Assembly (NCBI GenBank): GCA_035284865.1
Contig: JAYKHL010000204.1
Coordinates: forward strand, 1-6,365
DNA: 6,365 nucleotides
Direction: 5' to 3'
From: JAYKHL01 sp035284865
GTDB taxonomy: Bacteria; Cyanobacteriota; Sericytochromatia; S15B-MN24; JAQBPE01
The notes under the pieces are model-generated. The model saw nothing but the letters and a program-made list of their open reading frames with translations, searched no databases and had not been told where the DNA came from. Positions 1 to 6,363 of this stretch are shown one piece after another (the stretch's first letter is position 1; each line of letters starts with the position of its first letter). The position numbers and the translations under genes are program-made.

Positions 1-195
1 GAGCTCGTGACGGGCCGGAACCCGTTGAAGCTGGCGCCAGGGGAGATCCTGGACGTCAGCGCCTCGGTGATCCTTGGTCCGAAGGCCGCGACGCGTCCCG
101 TCCCCTTTCGATTCCGGCTCGTGGACCAGGGGGCGAGACGCGTCGTCGACGTGGCGCCAGCCACCTTCGTGGCCCCCGGACAGGGGGCGTCATGA
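1..195 (+). CDS. ccoG: CcoG/FixG-like cbb3 oxidase accessory protein, C-terminal end only (5' truncated by window)
   Basis: The frame is open from the first base and ends with TGA at 193-195, so only the last 64 residues are visible. The segment is beta-rich, with a PGEILDVSASV stretch followed by PVPFRFRLVDQG. This resembles the Ig-like C-terminal domain of CcoG/FixG, the membrane ferredoxin-like protein that acts in copper handling during cbb3 oxidase assembly. The diagnostic ferredoxin cysteines and membrane helices would lie upstream, outside the window. The assignment therefore rests on this weak domain resemblance plus position directly before a fixH-position gene, ccoI and ccoS, the classical ccoGHIS order. 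The stop codon overlaps the next start (ATGA at 192-195). A GTG at 7 is in frame but is very unlikely to be a true start. Another periplasmic domain protein is possible but less likely. Confidence 0.7.
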   Translation, partial: ELVTGRNPLKLAPGEILDVSASVILGPKAATRPVPFRFRLVDQGARRVVDVAPATFVAPGQGAS

Positions 196-383
196 GTTAC
201 GAGCGACGGTTCCAGCTGTTTCTGGCGGCGCTCCTCGCAGCTGGCCTCGCCGCGGCTGGCGTGACCCTCGTGGTGGCCGACGAGGTGGCCTCCGACGCGT
301 TGCCCGTCGGGCCAGGCTCCAGCAGGTTTCCGCCGCAGGGAGCCTCGAGCGAGGGCCCCGCTGGCCTGGGGGGCTCCCGGTGA
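192..383 (+). CDS. Short single-pass membrane protein in the fixH/ccoH position
   Basis: This 63-residue protein starts at an ATG overlapping the ccoG stop (ATGA) and has a purine-rich GGGGGCG stretch a few bases upstream that could serve as ribosome binding site. Residues 1-7 are a short charged N-terminus (MSYERRF). Residues 8-29 are a hydrophobic helix rich in Ala and Leu. The remaining ~35 residues form a Gly/Pro/Ser-rich tail without recognisable structure. Its place between ccoG and ccoI is where FixH/CcoH normally sits, and FixH is an N-terminally anchored membrane protein. However, typical FixH has a periplasmic domain that makes it about 140-170 residues, and none is visible here. 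It may be a reduced CcoH analogue, an unrelated small protein or a decayed remnant. The TGA stop at 381-383 overlaps the GTG of the next gene. Coding is supported mainly by these overlaps at both ends. Confidence 0.55.
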   Translation: MSYERRFQLFLAALLAAGLAAAGVTLVVADEVASDALPVGPGSSRFPPQGASSEGPAGLGGSR

Positions 384-2893
384 GCCAGGCAGAGGGGCCC
401 CGTGCCCGTGCCGCGCGCTGGATGATGACCGGCCTGCTGGCGATGGCCCCCGTGGCGTCGGGGGCTGCGCTGACCACGACCCCCGCAGCCCCCACCGTGA
501 ATGGCGTGCTGTGGTGCTGCGTGAACCCTTACAGGGTCAAGCCGGGCCCAAAGTTGCCCGGCGTGCCCGCTGGCAAGATGGTTGCCATTGCCACCTCCCG
601 ACTCCGGCGAGGCCGCCTTCGGGGACAGGTGGCGGACATGGGCCTCGTCCGTCGCCACCTCCGCCGGCGCAAGCGTCGCGCCCTCGAGGCTTTGATCGGC
701 CCCGCGCGCTTCGTGCGGCTTCGGGACGATGCCCATCAGGAGCTGCCGTTGCTCGTGTCGGAGCTTCGAACGGGCGAGGATCTCGCCCGCCTGGAGCGGG
801 CGCTCGCAGCCGTCCCGGGCGTCGCCTGGGCCCGTGGCTCGCTTGCCGGCGGCTTTGCTCGGGTCGGCTGGCCGGCCGATGTCGACGTGGACCCCCGGGA
901 TGTCGTGGCGGCTGCCACCGCCGCAGGATTCCCGGTGAGGGGCTACGATCCTGGCGCCAGCGAGGAGCCCCTCGCAGCACGACGCCGGGACTGGCTCTCC
1001 AGGCTGGCGATCGCAACGTTCGGGGCGGTGGCGACGATGTTCCTGGCCGAGCCGCTCTACTGGGGGCTGCTCGCACCCAGCGCGTCCGATCTTGCCCTCG
1101 CCCAGTTGCTGCGCTACCTCGGGATGGTCGTTGGCACCGCCACGGCTGGCTGGGCTGCCTGGCCTTTCCTCGCAGCGGCCGTGGGGGGCCTGTCCGTGCG
1201 CTGGGTTGGCATGGACGCCCTGGCGGCCGTCGCCGTGGGGGCGACGTGGCTGGCCTCCGTGATCGGGTTCGTGCAGCACGGACCCGTTTATTTTGACTCA
1301 CTGACCATGTTCGTGGCTCTCCTGGTGGGCAGCAGGCTCCTGGACGGCATCCTGCGAGAGCGCATCATGAGGGCCGTGGAGCACCACGTCGGCGAGAGCC
1401 CCGAGGTCGCCCGGCTGGTGCGCGGGGGCGTCGTGACGGAGGTGCCCGTGGGGTGGCTCGTGCCCGGCAACGTGGTGGACCTGCGAGCGGGCGACCGGGT
1501 GCCGGCCGACGGGGTGATCACCCGCGGCCGTACGGGGGTGGACGAGGCCCTGTTGACGGGTGAGAGCCTGCCGGTGGTGCGCGGCGTTGGCGACGCGTTG
1601 CCGGGTGGCGCCATCGTGGTCGAGGGCCTCGTGCGGCTTCGCGTCACCCGCGTGGGGGACGACGCCACCCAGGGACGGCTCGCCAGGCTCGCCGCCGAGG
1701 CGGATCGTCCCAGCGGCCGGGCCCAGCAGCTCGCAGATCGGGTGGGGCACTGGGGCACGCTGGCGCTGTTGCTGGTGGCCGGGCTCACGGGCCTGGGCTG
1801 GTGGCTCGTGGACCCGGCCCGGGCCATGCCAGCCGCGATCGCGGTGCTGGTGATCACCTGTCCCTGCGCGCTCGGGCTCGCCATCCCGGCTGCGAACGCG
1901 GGGGCCCTTGCCAGCGCCCTGCGGCGCGGCTTGCTCGTCAAGCGAGCGGAGGCCCTGGAGGCCCTTGCGGCCGTGCGACACGTGGTCTTCGACAAGACGG
2001 GGACGTTGACGCTCGGGGAGCCCGTCGTGGTGGCCGAGGCCGGGGATCCTGCGCGGCTGTGGCGCGTGGCCTCGGCGCTGGAGGCCGGCTCCACCCACCC
2101 CCTGGCGCGCGCAGTGATCAGCGCGGCGGGGGCAAGAGGCGTCCGGACCCTCCCGCCCCCGGAGGACCTCCTCACGGTGCCAGGCAGCGGGCTGGCCGGC
2201 ACCGTTGAAGGGCGCCCGGCGCGGATCGGGACGGCGGCCTGGCTCGAGGCGGCGGGCATGCGACTGCCCGCGGATCTGCGTGCTGCGGCATCTTGCTGGA
2301 TGGCCCAGGGGCGCACCGTGCTCTGGGTGGGGCACGGCGGTCAGGCCGTGGGCTTGCTGGCAGCTGAAGACTCGGTGCGTCCGGAGGCACCTGAGGTGCT
2401 GGCCCGGCTGGCCAGTCTCGGACTGACCGTGAGCATCCTCACAGGGGACCACGCCGACGCAGCGGCCCGGGTCGCTGACCGCTTGGGCGTGACCGAGGTC
2501 GCGGCAGGCCAAGGACCCGAGGAGAAGCGGGCGGCCGTGGCTGCGGCGCGCCGGCGCCACGGCGTTGTCGCCGTGGTGGGCGACGGGCTGAACGATGCCC
2601 CCGCGCTGGCCGCTGCAGACGTGGGCCTTGCCATTGCCCGTGGCGCCGACCTTGCCGCCGCCACGGCGGACGTGGTGCTGGTGGGCGGGCGCCTCACGGC
2701 CCTGACCGAGCTGGTGGCACTCGCCCGGCGCACCCGCGCCATCGTCCGGGAGAACCTCACCCTGGCAATGGCCTACAACGCCGCCGCAATTCCTCTCGCC
2801 ATCGCCGGCCACGTCAGCCCCCTCGTGGCTGCGGTCCTCATGCCGGCCAGCAGCCTGGTGGTGCTGCTCAACACTGTCCGACGGAGGTCCTGA
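380..2893 (+). CDS. ccoI: Copper-transporting P1B-type ATPase CcoI/FixI (cbb3 oxidase assembly)
   Basis: This is an inner-membrane ATPase of 837 residues from the GTG at 380, chosen because it overlaps the upstream stop (GTGA) and follows a G-run at 367-373. Visible core motifs are TGES at 393-396 (actuator domain), the CPC metal-binding triad at 494-496 in a membrane helix, DKTGT at 538-542 with the phosphorylated Asp538, the SxHP nucleotide-site His573-Pro574, and GDGLNDAP at 734-741. Helices occur in pairs at about 205-260, 275-325, 460-520 and 785-835, giving the eight expected for P1B pumps. The family moves Cu(+) outward. The FixI/CcoI branch supplies copper for the CcoN active site, and the ccoG and ccoS neighbours point to that branch rather than to CopA. 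Residues about 116-190 fold-match an HMA metal-binding domain but carry ELRTGEDLAR where the CxxC loop should be. The only N-terminal cysteines are Cys46-Cys47. Later in-frame starts (ATG 422, 578, 638) are possible. Confidence 0.93.
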   Translation: MSQAEGPRARAARWMMTGLLAMAPVASGAALTTTPAAPTVNGVLWCCVNPYRVKPGPKLPGVPAGKMVAIATSRLRRGRLRGQVADMGLVRRHLRRRKRRALEALIGPARFVRLRDDAHQELPLLVSELRTGEDLARLERALAAVPGVAWARGSLAGGFARVGWPADVDVDPRDVVAAATAAGFPVRGYDPGASEEPLAARRRDWLSRLAIATFGAVATMFLAEPLYWGLLAPSASDLALAQLLRYLGMVVGTATAGWAAWPFLAAAVGGLSVRWVGMDALAAVAVGATWLASVIGFVQHGPVYFDSLTMFVALLVGSRLLDGILRERIMRAVEHHVGESPEVARLVRGGVVTEVPVGWLVPGNVVDLRAGDRVPADGVITRGRTGVDEALLTGESLPVVRGVGDALPGGAIVVEGLVRLRVTRVGDDATQGRLARLAAEADRPSGRAQQLADRVGHWGTLALLLVAGLTGLGWWLVDPARAMPAAIAVLVITCPCALGLAIPAANAGALASALRRGLLVKRAEALEALAAVRHVVFDKTGTLTLGEPVVVAEAGDPARLWRVASALEAGSTHPLARAVISAAGARGVRTLPPPEDLLTVPGSGLAGTVEGRPARIGTAAWLEAAGMRLPADLRAAASCWMAQGRTVLWVGHGGQAVGLLAAEDSVRPEAPEVLARLASLGLTVSILTGDHADAAARVADRLGVTEVAAGQGPEEKRAAVAAARRRHGVVAVVGDGLNDAPALAAADVGLAIARGADLAAATADVVLVGGRLTALTELVALARRTRAIVRENLTLAMAYNAAAIPLAIAGHVSPLVAAVLMPASSLVVLLNTVRRRS
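2883..2887 (+). promoter_or_regulatory. Ribosome binding site of ccoS
   Basis: GGAGG lies inside the last codons of ccoI, 7 nt before the GTG at 2895. It supports this GTG as the ccoS start over the ATG codons further in, which would cut into the membrane helix. Confidence 0.75.
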
Positions 2894-2894
2894 G

Positions 2895-3116
2895 GTGGAG
2901 ACGCTGCTCTTCATGCTTCCATTCATGGTCACGGTCGGCGTCGCCTTCGTCGCAATGTTCCTGTGGGCGATCCGAGCGGGCCAGTACGATGACCTGGAGG
3001 GCGAGAAGCATCGCATCTTCTTCGAGCCCGACGCCTCGAAGGCCCAGGGTGACCCTGCGGTCGAGGCCCACGCGTGCCGGCGACCCCCGCCCGGCCAGAA
3101 AGGGACCCCACCGTGA
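2895..3116 (+). CDS. ccoS: CcoS, cbb3-type cytochrome oxidase assembly protein
   Basis: This is a 73-residue single-pass inner-membrane protein. A hydrophobic helix spans about residues 4-24. It is followed by the family signature WAIRAGQYDDLEGEKHRIFF, matching the usual FLWAxxxGQFDDLE pattern of CcoS. CcoS is required, with CcoI, for a cbb3 oxidase with its redox cofactors correctly installed. The exact biochemical activity is not established. The gene starts 1 nt after the ccoI stop with a strong GGAGG site, so translational coupling with ccoI is likely. The C-terminal tail of about 25 residues beyond the signature is Pro/Arg-rich with one His-Ala-Cys and carries no recognised motif. Such tails vary in length across the family. 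The TGA at 3114-3116 overlaps the GTG start of the following CoA-transferase gene. Confidence 0.93.
   Translation: METLLFMLPFMVTVGVAFVAMFLWAIRAGQYDDLEGEKHRIFFEPDASKAQGDPAVEAHACRRPPPGQKGTPP
3099..3105 (+). promoter_or_regulatory. Ribosome binding site of the CoA-transferase gene
   Basis: AAAGGGA sits 7 nt before the GTG at 3113. It decides for that start over the in-frame GTG at 3074, which would overlap ccoS by 43 nt and has no comparable purine tract before it. Confidence 0.6.
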
Positions 3117-4423
3117 CCGAAGCCTGGCGTGAGCGCGCCGTGACGCCCGAGGAAGCCGTCTCGCTGATCCGCAGCGGACACCACATCTTTCTCCACGGGG
3201 GCTGTGCGGTGGCCCTGTCCCTCGAGGCGGCGCTTGCCCAGCACGCGCGGACGCTGTCCGACGTGGTGGTCTACCAGATGCACAAGGAGGGCGAGGAGGC
3301 GCTGCTCGATCCCTCACTCGACGGGCACGTCCGCGTGGTGTCGATGTTCTGTGGGGCCCAGGCGCGGGCGGCCGTCAACAGCGGCCGGGCCGATTTCATG
3401 CCCGTCTTCCTGTCCGAGATCCCACACCTGATGCGCCACCGGGCTGTCCCGCTCGATGTTGCGGTGGTGCAGCTCTCGATGCCGGATGCCCACGGCTGGT
3501 GCTCGCTGGGGACGTCTGTGGACGTGGCCCACCAGGCGGTGGATTCGGCCCGCCTGGTGGTTGCGGAGCTCAATGCCCGGATGCCGCGCACGCTGGGTGA
3601 CAGCTTGATCCACGTGGACGACCTCGACGCCTTCATCCTGACGAACCGCCCGCTGCTGGAGGTGCACCCACGGCCGCTCGACGACGTCTCGCTGGCCATC
3701 GGGCATCACATCGCCGGCCTTGTCGAGGATGGGGCCACGCTGCAGGTCGGGATCGGAGCAATCCCGGACGCGGCGCTCGCCGCCATGGGTGACAAGCGGG
3801 ATCTCGGGGTTCACACGGAGATGTTCTCCGACGGCCTGGTCGACCTGATCCGGCGCGGCGTCATCACCAACGCCCGCAAGGCGCTCGCCCCGGGCCGAAG
3901 CGTCACGAGCTTCGTCATCGGCACCCGGAAGACCTATGACTACGTGGACAACAACCCGGCCGTGACGTTTCATCCCTCGGACGTCGTCAACGACACCAGC
4001 GTGATCAGGCAGCACGCACGCATGACCGCCATCAACTGTGCGATCGAGGTCGACCTCACCGGGCAGGTCTGCGCGGACTCACTCGGCGAGGCCATCTACA
4101 GCGGTATCGGGGGCCAGATGGATTTCATACGGGGCGCGGCGATCGCCCCGTCTGGCAAGGCGATCATCGCCCTGCCGTCAACGGCCAAGGGCGGCACGGT
4201 CAGCCGCATCGCTCCGACGCTGGCTCGCGGTGCCGGGGTGGTGACGACCCGCGGTCACGTCCAGTACGTCGTGACCGAGCACGGCGTGGCGCAGTTGATG
4301 GGCAAGACCCTCCGGGAGCGCGCAGAGGCCCTGCTGGCCATCGCGCACCCGGACCACCGCCCCGAGTTGCGGGCTGCGATCGTCGCCCGACGGCAGTTTG
4401 GAGCGAGCGGGGCCACGCCCTGA
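3113..4423 (+). CDS. Acetyl-CoA hydrolase / 4-hydroxybutyrate CoA-transferase family protein
   Basis: This is a cytosolic enzyme of 436 residues, close to the ~430-440 of 4-hydroxybutyrate CoA-transferases. It should move CoA between acyl-CoA and a free carboxylic acid (often acetate), or hydrolyse acetyl-CoA. Visible motifs in order are: the N-terminal domain with QLSMPDAHGWCSLGTSVD; the CoA-site loop GIGAIPDA at 213-220; HTEMFSDG with Glu236, which corresponds by motif to the catalytic glutamate forming the glutamyl-CoA thioester; GIGGQMDFIRGA starting at 331; and HGVAQLMGKTLRERAEAL near the C-terminus. All parts look intact. The GTG start overlaps the ccoS stop (GTGA), suggesting co-translation with the cbb3 maturation genes. 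The sequence does not fix the substrate; 4-hydroxybutyrate, butyrate, propionate, succinate and acetate are all possible in this family. Confidence 0.92.
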   Translation: MTEAWRERAVTPEEAVSLIRSGHHIFLHGGCAVALSLEAALAQHARTLSDVVVYQMHKEGEEALLDPSLDGHVRVVSMFCGAQARAAVNSGRADFMPVFLSEIPHLMRHRAVPLDVAVVQLSMPDAHGWCSLGTSVDVAHQAVDSARLVVAELNARMPRTLGDSLIHVDDLDAFILTNRPLLEVHPRPLDDVSLAIGHHIAGLVEDGATLQVGIGAIPDAALAAMGDKRDLGVHTEMFSDGLVDLIRRGVITNARKALAPGRSVTSFVIGTRKTYDYVDNNPAVTFHPSDVVNDTSVIRQHARMTAINCAIEVDLTGQVCADSLGEAIYSGIGGQMDFIRGAAIAPSGKAIIALPSTAKGGTVSRIAPTLARGAGVVTTRGHVQYVVTEHGVAQLMGKTLRERAEALLAIAHPDHRPELRAAIVARRQFGASGATP

Positions 4424-4477
4424 GCCGCCCGTCTCTGGCGATCCCTCGGGGCGGCGGCGCAGGCGAGCCGAGGTCCC
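4424..4477. terminator. Short convergent intergenic region with weak hairpins, possible terminator
   Basis: These 54 bases separate the stops of the convergent CoA-transferase and helicase genes. GCCGCCC at 4424-4430 can pair with GGGCGGC at 4449-4455 across an 18-nt loop. CCTCGG at 4444-4449 can alternatively pair with CCGAGG at 4468-4473. Neither is followed by a T-run on either strand, and such pairings arise readily in GC-rich DNA. Termination here could well be Rho-dependent. Confidence 0.2.
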
Positions 4478-6226
4478 TCAGGCCGGGGGCGAGGCCGAGG
4501 GGACGACGTTGGCCCGCAGCACCTTGCCCTGAAGGGACAGGCCCGTGAGGCGCTCGGCCACCCGCGTGGCCTCTGCATCCCGCACGTCGAAGAACGAGAA
4601 GAAGGGGTGCAGCGCGATGGCGCCGATCGCATCCCCACGAAGCTCGGCTGCGCCGCAGACCAGCTTCACGAGGCCACCCCGGGTCAGCCCGTGCGCCTTG
4701 CCGTGGCTCAACCAGATGCGTGTGAAGCCCGGCTCGTGGTGCTCACTCAGCCGGCGCCTGGGGGGCGCCCCCTCCGCCGGTTCCACGGCCGGCGACGTGC
4801 CTTGCTGCCACCTGGGCGCACGCTGGGCCGGGCCCGAGGCTCGTCCCTCCGGACGTCCCTCCCGGGGTCGCGCCGCGCGCTCGGGGCGACGTGGCACGGG
4901 CACATCCACCCCGGCCGAGAGCGCCACGCGCGCGGCCTCGTGGTCCGTCAGGAGCGCCGCCACCAGGTCGTGGGGCTCGAGGTACCCGAGCAGCTCGGTG
5001 GCGAGGGTCGCCACGTCCAGCTCGACGCCACCCGCGACGCGCGCCACGAGGGTCTCGTGGAGTCGCTCCCGCAGCTTCTGGCGAACCTGGGCGGCCTGGG
5101 GCAAGGGCCGCATCGCCACCGGCACGCCCGCGTTCTCCAACATCCGCCGGAAGCGCCCCGCGTCTCGCGGAGCCACGAAGGTGACGGCCTCTCCACTGGC
5201 CCCCGCTCGGCCCGTGCGGCCCACCCGGTGGATGTAGGACTCCGGGTCCCTCGGCACGCCGAGGTTGTAGACGTGCGTCACGCCCTTGACGTCGATGCCA
5301 CGTGCCGCCACGTCCGTGGCCACCAGCACGTCAAGCGCCCCCCGACGGAACGCATTCAGCGTGCGGGACCGGGCCTCCTGCGGCAGATCGCCGTTGAGAA
5401 AACCTGCCTCGAACCCCTCATCCCGCAGGCGCTCGGCCAGCTGCTCCGTCTCGACCTTGGTGTGGCAGAACACGATCGCCAGCGCCGGGTGGTCGGCATG
5501 GAGCACGTTCACGAGGGCCTCCACCTTGTGCTCGGCCAGCACCTCGTAGGCGACGTGCGTGATGTCGGGTGCCGCCTTGCCACCTGCGGACAGCTCGATG
5601 CGGATGGGGTCCCGGAGCGTACGCGTCGCCAGCTCAGCGGTGCCGGGCGCCATGGTGGCGGAAAAGAACAGCGCCTGCCGGTCGGTCGGCAACGCCGCCA
5701 GGATGCGATCCAGTTCCTCCGCGAAGCCCATATCCAGCATCTCATCGGCCTCATCGAGGACCAGGGTGTGGCAGCCGCCGAGGTCCAGCCGCCCGCGCTC
5801 CAGGTGGTCCACCAGGCGGCCCGGCGTGCCCACCACGATGCGAGCGCCCCGGGCGAGGGCCCGCAGCTGGTCCCTGTAGGAGCCCCCGCCGTAAAGGGCG
5901 GCCACCTCCAGGCCGAGCGGACGCGCCAGACGCCCAAGCGCGGTGGCCACCTGCACGGCGAGCTCCCGCGTAGGCAGCACCACGAGGGCCACGGCCGCCG
6001 GGCCCGAGGCAGGTGGCGAGCCAGCCAGCCGCTGCAACAACGGCAACCCGAAGGCGAAGGTCTTGCCCGTCCCGGTGCGCGACTGCACGAGCAGGTCACG
6101 CCCCGAAAGCACGGCCGGGAAGCTCTCGGCCTGCACGGGTGTCGCGTTCGTGAAGCCCTGGGCCTGAAGGCCCTCGACCAGGGCGGGGTGCAAGCCCCAG
6201 GTGCTGAACTCGGCTTCGGTAGACAT
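4478..6226 (-). CDS. DEAD-box ATP-dependent RNA helicase with DbpA-type RNA-binding domain
   Basis: This 582-residue cytosolic protein unwinds or remodels RNA using ATP; relatives act in ribosome assembly, mRNA decay and cold adaptation. RecA domain 1 shows the Q-motif region with Phe25 and Gln32, Walker A SRTGTGKT at 49-56, PTRELA at 85-90, TPGR at 134-137, DEAD at 158-161 and SAT at 189-191. RecA domain 2 shows IVFCHTK at 251-257, ATDVAARGID at 303-312 and HRVGRTGRAG at 333-342. A Pro/Arg/Gly-rich linker spans about 440-498. Residues 500-575 match the DbpA C-terminal RRM-like fold (GFTRIWLSHGKAHGL onward). This is the CsdA/DeaD or DbpA architecture, and I cannot separate the two by eye; the linker and length favour a CsdA-like member. 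The ATG at 6226 is chosen because GAGGGG lies 7 nt before it. An upstream TTG at 6247 falls in the T-run of a terminator and is rejected. The gene follows tRNA-Arg on the same strand. Confidence 0.95.
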   Translation of the reverse strand: MSTEAEFSTWGLHPALVEGLQAQGFTNATPVQAESFPAVLSGRDLLVQSRTGTGKTFAFGLPLLQRLAGSPPASGPAAVALVVLPTRELAVQVATALGRLARPLGLEVAALYGGGSYRDQLRALARGARIVVGTPGRLVDHLERGRLDLGGCHTLVLDEADEMLDMGFAEELDRILAALPTDRQALFFSATMAPGTAELATRTLRDPIRIELSAGGKAAPDITHVAYEVLAEHKVEALVNVLHADHPALAIVFCHTKVETEQLAERLRDEGFEAGFLNGDLPQEARSRTLNAFRRGALDVLVATDVAARGIDVKGVTHVYNLGVPRDPESYIHRVGRTGRAGASGEAVTFVAPRDAGRFRRMLENAGVPVAMRPLPQAAQVRQKLRERLHETLVARVAGGVELDVATLATELLGYLEPHDLVAALLTDHEAARVALSAGVDVPVPRRPERAARPREGRPEGRASGPAQRAPRWQQGTSPAVEPAEGAPPRRRLSEHHEPGFTRIWLSHGKAHGLTRGGLVKLVCGAAELRGDAIGAIALHPFFSFFDVRDAEATRVAERLTGLSLQGKVLRANVVPSASPPA

Positions 6227-6233
6227 GGATGAG

Positions 6234-6239
6234 CCCCTC
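6234..6239 (-). promoter_or_regulatory. Ribosome binding site of the DEAD-box helicase gene
   Basis: On the minus strand GAGGGG ends 7 nt before the ATG at 6226-6224. This fixes the start there and gives a protein beginning MSTEAEF, eighteen residues before the conserved Q-motif phenylalanine. Confidence 0.7.
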
Positions 6240-6245
6240 GCAGGC

Positions 6246-6278
6246 AAAAAAGGACCCCGGCCTCATAGGAGACCGGGG
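6246..6278 (-). terminator. Rho-independent terminator downstream of tRNA-Arg
   Basis: Read on the minus strand, CCCCGGTCTC (6278-6269) pairs with GAGGCCGGGG (6264-6255) around a CTAT loop. This makes a 10-bp stem, counting one U-G wobble. After TCC follows a run of six T at 6251-6246. Stem, tight loop and T-tract form a classical intrinsic terminator. It lies 11 nt past the tRNA 3' end and ends 19 nt before the helicase ATG, so it ends the tRNA transcript but also sits in the helicase leader. Confidence 0.85.
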
Positions 6279-6289
6279 CTGGTATCAGG

Positions 6290-6363
6290 CGCGCCCACCA
6301 AGACTCGAACTTGGGACCTTTTGATTCGTAGTCAAACGCTCTATCCAACTGAGCTATGGGCGC
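6290..6363 (-). tRNA. tRNA-Arg, anticodon ACG
   Basis: A 74-nt cloverleaf can be drawn completely. The acceptor arm is GCGCCCA/TGGGCGC with discriminator G. The D arm is GCTC/GAGC around a nine-base loop with GG. The anticodon arm is TTTGA/TCAAA around loop CTACGAA. The variable region has five bases, and the T arm is CCAAG/CTTGG around TTCGAGT. The ACG anticodon reads arginine CGN codons; in bacteria its A34 is normally deaminated to inosine by TadA so that CGU, CGC and CGA are decoded. The bases after the discriminator are CCT, so the 3' CCA is not encoded and must be added by the CCA-adding enzyme. The gene is complete, starting 2 nt inside the window edge; its promoter would be outside. 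Confidence 0.97.

Noticed and set aside
74..379. Upstream extension of the ccoI reading frame to position 74
   Set aside because: It would overlap ccoG and the small protein gene almost completely, and its translation is Arg/Pro/Trp-rich and non-protein-like. The coupled GTG at 380 is a better start.
3074..3112. Earlier GTG start for the CoA-transferase at 3074
   Set aside because: It adds a Pro/Arg-rich stretch lying within ccoS and lacks a ribosome binding site. The GTG at 3113 has AAAGGGA upstream and gives the family's normal length.
1298..3283. Long minus-strand open frame (661 codons) opposite ccoI, ccoS and the CoA-transferase start
   Set aside because: It spans three confidently assigned genes in antisense, with low-complexity composition and no recognisable domain. 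Long antisense frames are common at this GC content.
4607..6232. Long plus-strand open frame (541 codons) opposite the DEAD-box helicase
   Set aside because: It lies entirely antisense to a gene with all helicase motifs. Its translation is rich in Arg, His, Gly and Pro without motifs, as expected from the opposite strand of GC-rich coding DNA.
6227..6247. TTG start at 6247 adding seven residues to the helicase
   Set aside because: It lies in the T-run of the terminator with no ribosome binding site upstream, whereas the ATG at 6226 has GAGGGG at good spacing.
6281..6309. Possible promoter for the helicase on the minus strand (TTCGAG, 17 nt, GATACC)
   Set aside because: The spacing is ideal, but both hexamers match sigma-70 consensus poorly and the -35 falls inside the tRNA T-loop, whose sequence is constrained for another reason.
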